Positions 8,979 to 17,417 of a DNA stretch of 43,029 nucleotides are shown one piece after another. Both the position numbers and the translations under genes were made by a program. Under the pieces are notes generated by a model, which saw only the letters and a program-made list of their open reading frames with translations, made no database searches and had not been told where the DNA came from. Numbering within the stretch: position 1 is the stretch's first letter; each line of letters opens with the position of its first letter. The stretch spans positions 25,181-68,209 of the forward strand of contig DBVY01000006.1 in NCBI GenBank assembly GCA_002308575.1. Reading direction: 5' to 3'. The DNA is from Christensenella sp. UBA1252 (lineage in GTDB: Bacteria; Bacillota; Clostridia; Christensenellales; CAG-1252).

Positions 8979-9782
8979 TCAATCTCCTTTGTCAAAATCG
9001 AACGGGTCGTCCGTTCTTTCCGTTTCGTCATTTACGGGGATCGCTCCCGCGCCGTCATTCGGCATTTGAACGGAAAAAATTTGCTTTTTTCTTTTGTCGG
9101 TAATATATATTATAACAAATAAAACCACAAGACTCAACACGAAAAGCGAAATTCCCGCGCCGAAGACCAAAAACCAGTTGATCGAATAGCGCCGAACGAT
9201 CACTTGGATCGGGGTCCCCGGTTCGATCTTCCAAGAATGGTAATAGATTCCGTTCGTTTTTTCGACGAAATCGGCGTTCGTTCGATCCGTCGAATAGGTC
9301 GTTCCGAAGACGTAATACATTTCATCCGGATCGGGCCAAGCATCGACTTCTTCTCCGATCGCGCTTCGAACCATCGAAAAAACGCTCGCGTATGGATTAA
9401 TCACGCTGTCATAGTATTGAAAAATGCCCGCTTCTTCAAGATCGATAACGGTCGGCTTTTCTTTTCCCGTCTGTCCGCTCGCGATATTGCGCTCCGTATA
9501 ATCGGAAAAGGTGATCGACAAGACGATCTTCCCCGCCGACGTTTCGATCTTGCTTTGCTTTTCCAAGCCCTCTTCTTCGACGATCTTATTCATAACGGAA
9601 ACCGCTTTTTCCTCGAATTCCTCCGCGTCGGCGGCGGTTGCGTCGTACTTTACGATATAGTCGTAATGCAATGAACCGAGCTTATCGACGTAAAAAACGT
9701 ACGTTAAACTTTCCGCACAGCCCGCAAACAAAAAGACGGACAACACGATCAAGGCGAGAACGGCGACCAGTTTACTTTTCAT
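8979..9782 (-). CDS. Membrane-anchored lipoprotein, LppM/DUF3153-like
   Basis: The 267-residue protein has a lipoprotein signal peptide ending in LFAGC (Cys22), an extracytoplasmic domain of about 180 residues, one C-terminal membrane helix (about 205-232, SLVVLFVIIY) and a charged cytoplasmic tail. The domain starts with a YVFYVDKLGSLHYDYIVKY strand pattern and ends with a W-x-I-x-PGTPI motif before the helix, which resembles DUF3153/LppM-type envelope proteins. That assignment is by pattern only. The start codon overlaps the pepF 3' end by 11 nt and the stop is 1 nt from dnaB, so it is firmly within the operon. Its function is unknown. Confidence 0.8.
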   Translation of the reverse strand: MKSKLVAVLALIVLSVFLFAGCAESLTYVFYVDKLGSLHYDYIVKYDATAADAEEFEEKAVSVMNKIVEEEGLEKQSKIETSAGKIVLSITFSDYTERNIASGQTGKEKPTVIDLEEAGIFQYYDSVINPYASVFSMVRSAIGEEVDAWPDPDEMYYVFGTTYSTDRTNADFVEKTNGIYYHSWKIEPGTPIQVIVRRYSINWFLVFGAGISLFVLSLVVLFVIIYITDKRKKQIFSVQMPNDGAGAIPVNDETERTDDPFDFDKGD

Positions 9783-11541
9783 ACGCGATCAATTCGGAAA
9801 CGGCTTCTCCGAACAAACCCGTTGCTTTTTCAAACGGTTCGGACGTCGTCAGATCCACGCCGGCTTCTTTTAAGATTTCAAGGGGCGGTTTGCTTCCTCC
9901 GAGGGACAAAAAGCGCATATAGCCTTCGAGCGCGCCTTCTTTTCCTTCGAAAATATCTTGGGAGATCGCCGCCGCGGACACAATGCCCGTTGCATACTTA
10001 TAGACGTAATACGAAGTGTAGAAATGCGGAATGCGCGCCCACTCGTAACGGATCAACTCGTCCGTCGGCTCGGCGCCGTAATACTTTACGTTCAGATCGG
10101 AATAGATCTCGCACAATTCTTCGGGCGTGACCGTGCCTTCCGTTTCGACCTTTCCGTGCGCCGCTTTTTCAAACTCGGCGAACATCGTTTGACGGAAGAA
10201 CGTCGTTCGGAACATATCCGCGAGATAGGAAAGCAAAAAGCCCCTGTCCGCCTTGCCTTCTTTCAAAAGATAGCGGATCAAAAGCATTTCGTTTACGGTA
10301 CTCGCGATCTCCGCGACGAAGATCTCGTAGCCCGCTTTCGGGAAAGGTTGCGCCGCGTTCGATTTATAGGAATGGATCGCGTGACCGAGCTCGTGCGCGA
10401 TCGTAAAAACGTCGTGTGTCGTCTTTTTGTAATTCAAAAGAACGTACGGATGCGAGGTGTATGTGCCCCAAGAATAGGCGCCGCTACGCTTGTTTTCGGT
10501 TTCGAAAACGTCGATCCAACCTTCGTCCCTCGCCTTTTTCAGCAAAGCGACGTAATCATCGCCGAGGCAAGACAACGCGCGGATCACGAGATCGAACGCT
10601 TCTTCGTATTCGAGCCTGATATCGGCGTTTTTAACGATGGGAACGTGCAGATCGTACATCGTCAACGATTCGACGCCCAGCGCCTTTTTGCGGAACGCAA
10701 GATATTTTTTGAGATCGGGCAAACTGCCGTCCACGCTCGCGATCAGATTCTCGTACGCCGCAACGCTGACGTTTTCCCCGTCCATATACATTTCGAGCGC
10801 CGTTTTGTAGCCGCGGAAAAAGGCGAAAAACTCGTCCTTTTCGAGATTGCCGAGATACAAAGCGCCGATCGTGTTGATCATATCCTTATAGGCGCCGAAC
10901 ATACTCTCGTACGCCCCTTTGCGAACGTTTCTGTCCGCGCTCATCAAAAGCTCGCTGTAAACGCCGTGCGTTAAGGAAACCGTTTTTCCTTTTTCGTTCT
11001 TAACGTCTTTAAATTTGACGTCGGCATTATCGAACATCGTAAACGCGTTTTGGTAACCGCCCGCGACCTGCGAAACGCGCGCGAGAATACGCTCTTCCTT
11101 GTCCGAAAGATAACGCTTCCTGTTTCTGGCGAGCTCGGTCAAAACGTAAGAATAATCGGAAAAAGCTTCGAGAGAAGCAAGCTCGTTCAACTCCTTTTCG
11201 GAATAGGAAGAAAGGATCTCGGGCGTTATAAAACTCGAATAGGTAGAGATCTCCGCCGCAAGGTTCCGAATGCGTCCGACGCGGCTTTGCGACGCGGAAA
11301 GCGCCGTGTCTTCGTCCTGCTTCATCTTCGCGAAAACGTACAGGTTTTCCAAAACGATCGATTGCGCGCTCTCTTCCTTCAAACAATCCAACAAAACGCC
11401 CTTATCCGATAGTTTTTTCTGATATTTCAAAAGGGCGTCTTTCTTTTCGGAAAGGTCAAGAAAGGTCTTTTCCCAATCGCATTCGGGAAGAATGCTGTCC
11501 AAATTCCATTTGTAGCGAGGCTGAACCTGCTCTCTTTTCAT
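9772..11541 (-). CDS. pepF: Oligoendopeptidase F (M3 family metallopeptidase)
   Basis: A 589-residue M3B peptidase with the zinc-binding HELGH at 383-387 (context IAHELGHAIHSY) and a downstream Glu in the EIASTVNE segment, the third zinc ligand of the family. The length matches PepF (about 600). It hydrolyses oligopeptides of roughly 7-17 residues in the cytoplasm. ATG 11541 (MKREQVQPRY) is preferred because AGGGGGC sits 4-10 nt upstream; an in-frame TTG 15 nt earlier overlaps the previous stop and lacks a better ribosome site. It lies between the EIIC-like gene and the lipoprotein gene with minimal spacing. Confidence 0.95.
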   Translation of the reverse strand: MKREQVQPRYKWNLDSILPECDWEKTFLDLSEKKDALLKYQKKLSDKGVLLDCLKEESAQSIVLENLYVFAKMKQDEDTALSASQSRVGRIRNLAAEISTYSSFITPEILSSYSEKELNELASLEAFSDYSYVLTELARNRKRYLSDKEERILARVSQVAGGYQNAFTMFDNADVKFKDVKNEKGKTVSLTHGVYSELLMSADRNVRKGAYESMFGAYKDMINTIGALYLGNLEKDEFFAFFRGYKTALEMYMDGENVSVAAYENLIASVDGSLPDLKKYLAFRKKALGVESLTMYDLHVPIVKNADIRLEYEEAFDLVIRALSCLGDDYVALLKKARDEGWIDVFETENKRSGAYSWGTYTSHPYVLLNYKKTTHDVFTIAHELGHAIHSYKSNAAQPFPKAGYEIFVAEIASTVNEMLLIRYLLKEGKADRGFLLSYLADMFRTTFFRQTMFAEFEKAAHGKVETEGTVTPEELCEIYSDLNVKYYGAEPTDELIRYEWARIPHFYTSYYVYKYATGIVSAAAISQDIFEGKEGALEGYMRFLSLGGSKPPLEILKEAGVDLTTSEPFEKATGLFGEAVSELIAYEK

Positions 11542-11552
11542 ACTGCCCCCTA

Positions 11553-12737
11553 TCAATCGAGTTTTTGATCGCCCGGCGCGATCGCGCCCTTCTTACGGAG
11601 CAATTCGCTGACGAAGAAGGAAACCGCCGCGGGGATCACGAACAGGCAAAGGATCACGCCGATCGCGATCTTCCACCCCGGCACGGACGCCGCTTGCGAA
11701 GCGTCGATCGCGCCGAACACGCCGACAAGTCCGCTCGTTCCCATACCGCCGCCCGCCGCGTTACAGCGAAGGTCAAGAAGGACGGCGACCAAACCGGAAA
11801 CGGCGCTCGCCGCGATCTCGGGCACCATGATAACGGGCTTTTTCATAATGTTCGGGATTTGAAGCATACTCGTTCCGATGCCCTGCGAGATCAAACCGCC
11901 GACGCCGTTCTCACGGAAAGAAGCGACGGCGAAACCGATCATATGCGCCGCGCAACCCGCAACCGCCGCGCCGCCCGCGATCGAAAGCGCGTCCGCGTAC
12001 TGAGCGGAAACCGCCGCCGTGATCGCGATCCAAATCGCCGCGGAAGAGGTCGGCATCGTTAGAAGTATGCCCATAACGATCGCCACGAATACGCCGACGA
12101 TGATCTTGATTGCCGCGCCCGCTTCGATCGCCATTGCGATGCCTTGCCCGAGCAATTCGATAAGCTTTATAAACGGCCACGCAAGGAAGATACCGCCGAG
12201 GCAAAGAATCATCATTCCGAGCGGAACGAGGACGATGTCGAGCTTGGTCTTTCCCGCATACAGCGAAGCGATTTCGATCGCCAAAAGCGATAAGACGTAA
12301 GATCCGATCGGGTTTCCGGGAAGTCCGTTTGCGGCAGCGGCTTGCAAAGAGAAAGCGGCGTTCGTGCAAAGCGTTTCCACAAGAGCGGTCGCCCAAGCGC
12401 CGACAAGTCCGACGACTGCCGCCGTAAACACGACGAGCGGCTTCGCTTTGAGTTTATTTGCGATACCGACGCCGATACCCGCGCCCATCAGGAATTTGGC
12501 GATCTTGGCGATCGCCGTCAACGTGTTTGCGAAAGAATTCGAGCCGCACCAAGACGCGATCTGCGCGAGGATCGTTCCCGCGATCAACGTGCAGAACAAA
12601 CCTTGCGCCATACCCGAAAACGCGTCTATAAACCAACGGTTGCAGAAATACTTTACTTTTTCTTTGATCGCACCGCTTTTCTTTTGCGTCGGTTCGCTCA
12701 TTTGGATCTCTTCGGAGGTCAACACTTCTTCACTCAT
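11553..12737 (-). CDS. PTS EIIC-like (PfoR-type) integral membrane protein
   Basis: A 394-residue polytopic protein. A short hydrophilic N-terminus is followed by about ten hydrophobic segments rich in Gly and Ala, including FSGMAQGLFCTLIAGTIL and a GGGMGTSGLVG loop. The pattern fits the PTS_EIIC_2/PfoR family of sugar-permease-like proteins. No EIIA, EIIB or HPr-like gene is nearby, so classical phosphotransfer import is doubtful and the substrate is unknown. Its ATG overlaps the patatin stop (ATGA), suggesting coupled translation. Confidence 0.8.
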   Translation of the reverse strand: MSEEVLTSEEIQMSEPTQKKSGAIKEKVKYFCNRWFIDAFSGMAQGLFCTLIAGTILAQIASWCGSNSFANTLTAIAKIAKFLMGAGIGVGIANKLKAKPLVVFTAAVVGLVGAWATALVETLCTNAAFSLQAAAANGLPGNPIGSYVLSLLAIEIASLYAGKTKLDIVLVPLGMMILCLGGIFLAWPFIKLIELLGQGIAMAIEAGAAIKIIVGVFVAIVMGILLTMPTSSAAIWIAITAAVSAQYADALSIAGGAAVAGCAAHMIGFAVASFRENGVGGLISQGIGTSMLQIPNIMKKPVIMVPEIAASAVSGLVAVLLDLRCNAAGGGMGTSGLVGVFGAIDASQAASVPGWKIAIGVILCLFVIPAAVSFFVSELLRKKGAIAPGDQKLD

Positions 12738-13876
12738 TTTTTCATCTCCTCGGCGAACGCGCGGAACACCGCCGCCGCCTTCGTTTGTTTTTCATCGCCT
12801 TTCGTGGGCTTTGCGGGATCGAACGCACGCGCCGTTTCCCGAATGAAATCCTTTAAGGAATAAACCTTCCAACGCTCGACGCCGTATAATTCGGCGAACG
12901 TTTCAAAGAATCTGACCCAGATCTTTTCGACGGTTTTATCCGTCATTCCGAACACTTGCCCCAAAAGAAGGGTCAACATCGCGAATTGCTCGCTTTCGTC
13001 GCCGTCGATCGAAACGTTGAAAGCGGAAAGCCCTTTCGTGACGAAAGGTCCGAAGGAAGCCACGAGTTTTTTAAGCTCGCTCGTCTTAAAGGGTTTCAGA
13101 TAGTAGGTTTCGCCGTGCAAATGATCCAAAAAGCGCAATGCGTCGAAATAACCGAGGTGCAACGAACGCGTCACAGCGGCGTTCGTAAAATTGATCAGAT
13201 TGCCGGCGGAGAAAGTCGGATCGATATATTCGATCTTGACGTTTTCCCCTTTCTTGACTTTGTAAGAAAGATCCCCGCCGAGGCGGATCGCCGTTATATT
13301 TTTATAGCCGTTTTCCACGAGCATCGAGATCGGAAGATTATCCATCATGCCGCCGTCCCAATAGCGCGTTCCCTCGATCTCGACTTTTTTGAAACCGGGA
13401 AGCGCCGCCGAAGCCATCATAAAATCGATCAACTTGCCGTGGGGAATATCCTTGATAAAAAGCTTCTTCAAAAAGTGGTCCTTCCCGTTCTCTTCGACCG
13501 TCACGAGCCCGAAATTGACGCGGGAAACGCGAAGCGCGTCTTCATCCACGTATTTTTCGAGGATCGCGCGAATGCGGGAAGTATCCATACCTTGCTGTCT
13601 TATAAGTCCGATCGCCGAAGACGCAACCGAGCGAAGGGATATCCTGCCACCTTCTTCCACGCGATCGACCGGAAGCACGTCCGTAAAATCGATGCTTTCC
13701 CAAAGTTCGTAGAGTTCGTCGATCTTCCCGAGCGCGACCATCGCCGCGTTCAAGCAACCGACGGACGCGCCGACGGCACAGTTGAACTTATAACCGTGCT
13801 CTTTGAGCGCCTTGATCGCGCCTGCCTGAAAGGCGCCTTTCGCGCCGCCGCCTTGCAAACACAATGCTCTTTCCAT
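12734..13876 (-). CDS. Patatin-like phospholipase
   Basis: The 380-residue protein opens with the patatin oxyanion motif GGGAKG (9-14). It has the nucleophile elbow GASVG with Ser38 and the catalytic DGG at about 175, giving a complete Ser-Asp dyad. The family hydrolyses acyl esters of phospholipids or neutral lipids. There is no signal peptide, so it is probably cytoplasmic or membrane-peripheral. A C-terminal region of about 130 residues, mostly helical, follows the catalytic domain. The start follows directly after the stop of the RNA methyltransferase gene, and its own stop overlaps the EIIC-like gene. Confidence 0.92.
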   Translation of the reverse strand: MERALCLQGGGAKGAFQAGAIKALKEHGYKFNCAVGASVGCLNAAMVALGKIDELYELWESIDFTDVLPVDRVEEGGRISLRSVASSAIGLIRQQGMDTSRIRAILEKYVDEDALRVSRVNFGLVTVEENGKDHFLKKLFIKDIPHGKLIDFMMASAALPGFKKVEIEGTRYWDGGMMDNLPISMLVENGYKNITAIRLGGDLSYKVKKGENVKIEYIDPTFSAGNLINFTNAAVTRSLHLGYFDALRFLDHLHGETYYLKPFKTSELKKLVASFGPFVTKGLSAFNVSIDGDESEQFAMLTLLLGQVFGMTDKTVEKIWVRFFETFAELYGVERWKVYSLKDFIRETARAFDPAKPTKGDEKQTKAAAVFRAFAEEMKK

Positions 13877-14734
13877 CTATCTTTTTCCGCCTATTTTATT
13901 TTTTACGCACGCTTCGTACAAAAGCACGGTTCCCGCGACGCCCACGTTCAAAGAATCACATTTCCCGAGCATCGGGATTGCGACGAGGGAAACCTCTTTC
14001 TCGTACCAAGCCCTACTGATGCCGTATCTCTCGCTACCGAGGACGAACGCCGTCCGATGCCCATAAGGCAATTCGTAATACATCTTTTCCGCGCGGCTGT
14101 CCGCGAGATACACGGTAAACTTCTTGCTTTTCAAATACGCGAACGCGTCGTCCGCATTTTCGAATTCACAGATCGGAACGGTAAACGCCGCGCCCATCGT
14201 GCTGTGAATGAATTTCGGATGCGTCAAACGCGCTTTGCGATTTACGATAAACACCGCGTCCGCGCCCGCGCCGTCCGCAACGCGCACGAGCGTTCCCATA
14301 TTGCCGGGGATCTCGATCCCGTCCAAGACAAGGACGACCGCTTTGTCATCAAACGTCAGATCCTCTTTCTTCGTTTCCTTCATTTGGCAAACGGCGAGGA
14401 TGCCGTCCGGCTTATCCTTTTCCGCAATACGCTCAAACACTTTTTTGCTGACCGTATAAGCGTTTTCCGCGACCTTCAAGAGATTTTCCGCGAGCGTTAC
14501 GCATTCCTGCGTATAGACGCATTCGGGCGCGATGATCACACTTTCGACGCGAAGACCTGCGTCCAAAGCCAGCGAGGCAAGCCAAAAGCCTTCCGCCACG
14601 AACATCCTTTTCGGATTGGGGCGGGAATTGGACGCGATCGCTTTGACCGTTTTGATGACGCTGTGTCCCTCGCCTACGTTCAACAGGCGATACGGCGCCA
14701 AGATTTCGCCGAGCCTTTCGCCGATCTCTTTCAT
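13877..14734 (-). CDS. TrmH/SpoU-family RNA 2'-O-methyltransferase
   Basis: A 285-residue SPOUT enzyme. An N-terminal substrate-binding domain of about 110 residues (FVAEGFWL...) precedes the SpoU methylase fold, with motif 1 GIEIPGNMGTLVR, motif 2 FVLGSERYGIS and motif 3 IPMLGKCDSLNVGVAG. These form the trefoil knot that binds S-adenosylmethionine and methylates a ribose 2'-OH in tRNA or rRNA; the target nucleotide cannot be read from sequence. Motif 3 reads SLNVGVAG where SLNVSVA is usual, a mild variation. The start overlaps the leuS stop by 1 nt (TAATG). Confidence 0.9.
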   Translation of the reverse strand: MKEIGERLGEILAPYRLLNVGEGHSVIKTVKAIASNSRPNPKRMFVAEGFWLASLALDAGLRVESVIIAPECVYTQECVTLAENLLKVAENAYTVSKKVFERIAEKDKPDGILAVCQMKETKKEDLTFDDKAVVLVLDGIEIPGNMGTLVRVADGAGADAVFIVNRKARLTHPKFIHSTMGAAFTVPICEFENADDAFAYLKSKKFTVYLADSRAEKMYYELPYGHRTAFVLGSERYGISRAWYEKEVSLVAIPMLGKCDSLNVGVAGTVLLYEACVKNKIGGKR

Positions 14735-17142
14735 TATTTGACGATAAAGTTGATGATCTTACCCGGAACGTAAATGATCTTTACGACGGTTTTTCCTTCG
14801 ATCGCCTGCGCCGCATCCGAAGCCATCACGGCTTTGACCGCTTCGTCCTGCGAAGCTTCGCGGGAGATCGTGACCCTGCCTTTGAGCTTACCGAGGACTT
14901 GCACGGGGATCTCGATCTCGTCGTCGATCAAGTGTTTTTCTTCGTAGATCGGCCATTCGCTCTCGGCGATCAACGTCTGATTGCCGACCGCTTCGTTAAT
15001 CTCTTCGGTCACGTGCGGCGCAACGGGATAGAACAAGGTCAAAAGGGTTTTGAGTTCGCCCCTCGTGATATAATTGTCGGCGTAGATCTCGTTTACGAAC
15101 GCCATCATCGCGGCGATCGCGGTGTTGAAACCGGTGGCTTCGTAGTCCTCCGAAACCTTTTTGATCAGCCTATGCACCAAACTCGTGTGTTTGGCGCTGT
15201 AACCCTCTTCGTCCGTTACGATCTCCGGAAGACGCCACAACCTTTCGATGAAGCGCTTACAACCGACGATCGAATTATCCGACCAAGGCGCGGGGCGCTC
15301 GTAATCGCCGATAAACATAATGTACGTTCTCAAAACGTCCGCGCCGAATTTCTCGATACATTCGTTCGGGTTTACGACGTTGCCGAGCGATTTGCTCATC
15401 TTGTTGCCGTCGCTTCCGAGCAAAAGTCCTTGCGCGGTGCGCCTCTTATACGGCTCGGGGAACGGAACGGCGCCGATATCGTACAGGAAACGGTTCCAGA
15501 AACGGGAATAGATCAAGTGACGCGTAACGTGCTCCATACCGCCGTTGTACCAATCCACGGGACCCCAGTACGCAAGCTTTTTCTTGTCCGCGAGCGCGTT
15601 TCCGTTTTTCGGATCGATATAGCGCAGGAAGTACCAAGAGGAACCCGCCCATTGCGGCATCGTATCCGTTTCGCGGCGCGCTTTTCCGCCACATTTCGGG
15701 CAAGAGCAGTTTACCCAATCTTTGACCTGCGAAAGCGGGGATTCGCCCGTATCCGTCGGCTTATAGTTTTCGAGATCGGGCAAACGGAGCGGAAGTTCCT
15801 CTTCGGGAACAGGAACCATACCGCATTTGTCGCAATATACGATCGGGATCGGTTCGCCCCAATATCTTTGACGGTTGAACGCCCAATCCTTCATATTATA
15901 ATTGACCTTTCTCTCGCCGATCTTTTTCGACTCGATATAGTCGATCATCTTCGCGATCGCTTCTTTGACGGGGAGCCCGTTCAGGAAATCGCTGTTGACC
16001 ATAACGCCGTTATAGATATCGGTGTAAGCTTCCTTCTCGAGATCGACTTCGCCGTCGATGACCTGAATGATCGGAAGATCATACTTTTTCGCAAAATCGT
16101 AATCGCGCGTGTCGTGCGCGGGAACCGCCATGATCGCGCCCGTTCCGTAGCCCATCATTACGTAATCCGCAACGAAGATCGGAACTTCCTTTTTCGTCAA
16201 AGGATTGATTGCTTTGACGCCTTTTAGCATAACGCCCGTCTTATCCTTTTGGAGCTGCACGCGCTCGAATTCGTTTTTGCGGCGCGCCGCCTCGCGATAG
16301 GCTTCGACTTCCGCCATATTCTCGATACGATCTCTGTTCTCCTCGATCAAAGGATGCTCGGGAGCGATACACATAAACGTAACGCCGAAGATCGTGTCCG
16401 CGCGCGTCGTAAACACTCGAAGGTTACCGCCCGTCGTTACGGGGAAATCGATCTCCGCGCCGTAGGATCTGCCGATCCAGTTTTCCTGCTCCGTTTTGAC
16501 TCTCGGAAGGAAATCCAAGCCGTCCAAACCGGACAAAAGTTTATCGGCATAATCGCGGATCTTTAAGAACCAAACGTCCTTTTGCTTTTGAATGACCGGA
16601 GAACCGCAACGGTCGCACTTGCCTCCTTGCGATTCCTCGTTGGAAAGAACGACTTTGCAGTTTTCACAGAAATTGACGTACGTGTTAGAGCGATACGCAA
16701 GACCGCGCTTAAAAAGTTGCACGAAGATCCATTGCGTCCACTTATAGTAATCGGGATCGGTCGTGTCCACCGTGCGATCCCAATCGAAAGAATATCCTAC
16801 GCGTTTGAGCTGAGAAACGAAGGTCTTGATATTGTTATCCGTAACGACGCGCGGATGTTGGTTGGTCTTCATCGCGTAATTCTCGGTCGGAAGCCCGAAC
16901 GCATCCCAACCGATCGGGAAAAGCACGTTATATCCCTGCAACCTTCTCTTTCTCGAAATCACTTCCATCGAGGTAAACGCGCGGATATGCCCGACGTGCA
17001 ACCCCGCACCGGACGGATACGGGAATTCGATCAACCCGTAAAACTTCGGTTTTTCGCTGAAATCTTCTGCCTTAAAAAGCCCTTTTTCTTCCCAGATCTT
17101 TTGCCACTTGGGTTCGATCTCTTGCGGACGATAGTCTTTCAT
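14734..17142 (-). CDS. leuS: Leucyl-tRNA synthetase
   Basis: An 802-residue class I synthetase that charges tRNA-Leu. It has the HIGH-type motif HVGH (49-52) after the PYPSGAGL segment, the connective editing domain (about 220-420), and KMSKS near 580-585 (GNKMSKSLGN). It has the anticodon-binding domain and a C-terminal end typical of bacterial LeuS. Two Cys pairs (about 160-180 and again near 450-480) could hold zinc. AAGGAG precedes the ATG. It is the first gene of the operon. No T-box leader was found; the leader is only about 50 nt. Confidence 0.97.
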   Translation of the reverse strand: MKDYRPQEIEPKWQKIWEEKGLFKAEDFSEKPKFYGLIEFPYPSGAGLHVGHIRAFTSMEVISRKRRLQGYNVLFPIGWDAFGLPTENYAMKTNQHPRVVTDNNIKTFVSQLKRVGYSFDWDRTVDTTDPDYYKWTQWIFVQLFKRGLAYRSNTYVNFCENCKVVLSNEESQGGKCDRCGSPVIQKQKDVWFLKIRDYADKLLSGLDGLDFLPRVKTEQENWIGRSYGAEIDFPVTTGGNLRVFTTRADTIFGVTFMCIAPEHPLIEENRDRIENMAEVEAYREAARRKNEFERVQLQKDKTGVMLKGVKAINPLTKKEVPIFVADYVMMGYGTGAIMAVPAHDTRDYDFAKKYDLPIIQVIDGEVDLEKEAYTDIYNGVMVNSDFLNGLPVKEAIAKMIDYIESKKIGERKVNYNMKDWAFNRQRYWGEPIPIVYCDKCGMVPVPEEELPLRLPDLENYKPTDTGESPLSQVKDWVNCSCPKCGGKARRETDTMPQWAGSSWYFLRYIDPKNGNALADKKKLAYWGPVDWYNGGMEHVTRHLIYSRFWNRFLYDIGAVPFPEPYKRRTAQGLLLGSDGNKMSKSLGNVVNPNECIEKFGADVLRTYIMFIGDYERPAPWSDNSIVGCKRFIERLWRLPEIVTDEEGYSAKHTSLVHRLIKKVSEDYEATGFNTAIAAMMAFVNEIYADNYITRGELKTLLTLFYPVAPHVTEEINEAVGNQTLIAESEWPIYEEKHLIDDEIEIPVQVLGKLKGRVTISREASQDEAVKAVMASDAAQAIEGKTVVKIIYVPGKIINFIVK

Positions 17143-17192
17143 ATTTCTCCTTGGGCGCGCCCATTGCGCGCAGTTTAGTCATATAATATTTA

Positions 17193-17221
17193 ATAATATT
17201 ATACCCGCAAAAGAAAGTCAA
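17193..17221 (-). promoter_or_regulatory. Sigma-A promoter of the leuS operon
   Basis: TTGACT (17216-17221), a 17-nt spacer and TATTAT (17193-17198) on the minus strand. An AT-rich palindromic stretch follows the -10. The short leader leaves no room for a T-box. From 17222 to 17328 nothing else is apparent. Confidence 0.8.
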
Positions 17222-17328
17222 AGATTTTAGATGTTATTTTCCTTATCGCCCAAACGAGATCGCTCGAGAATCCGCTTATTTCAAGAGTCGATCCGACTTG
17301 CGCCCCGATAACCGCGATCTTTCCGTTA

Positions 17329-17400
17329 CGAACGAAAGAAGCGAGAATGTTTCCCGCTTCTTTGTTTGATTTCAAATCTCTTGCGCGTTTCTTTCGTTCG
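17329..17400 (-). terminator. Nested hairpin terminator after the collagen/LRR protein gene
   Basis: The inner stem pairs 17338-17347 with 17351-17360 (10 bp, one G-U). Flanking 10-nt inverted repeats (CGAACGAAAG at 17329-17338 and CTTTCGTTCG at 17391-17400) could form a larger alternative hairpin. Only a short T-rich tail follows, so termination efficiency is uncertain. Confidence 0.5.
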
Positions 17401-17417
17401 AATACCCCATCGCTTCG

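Noticed and set aside
11542..11556. An upstream TTG start for pepF
   Set aside because: It overlaps the preceding stop codon and lacks a ribosome site, while the ATG at 11541 has AGGGGGC at proper spacing.
17143..17260. A T-box riboswitch upstream of leuS
   Set aside because: The leader from the predicted promoter is only about 50 nt, with no T-box sequence and no specifier or antiterminator stems.
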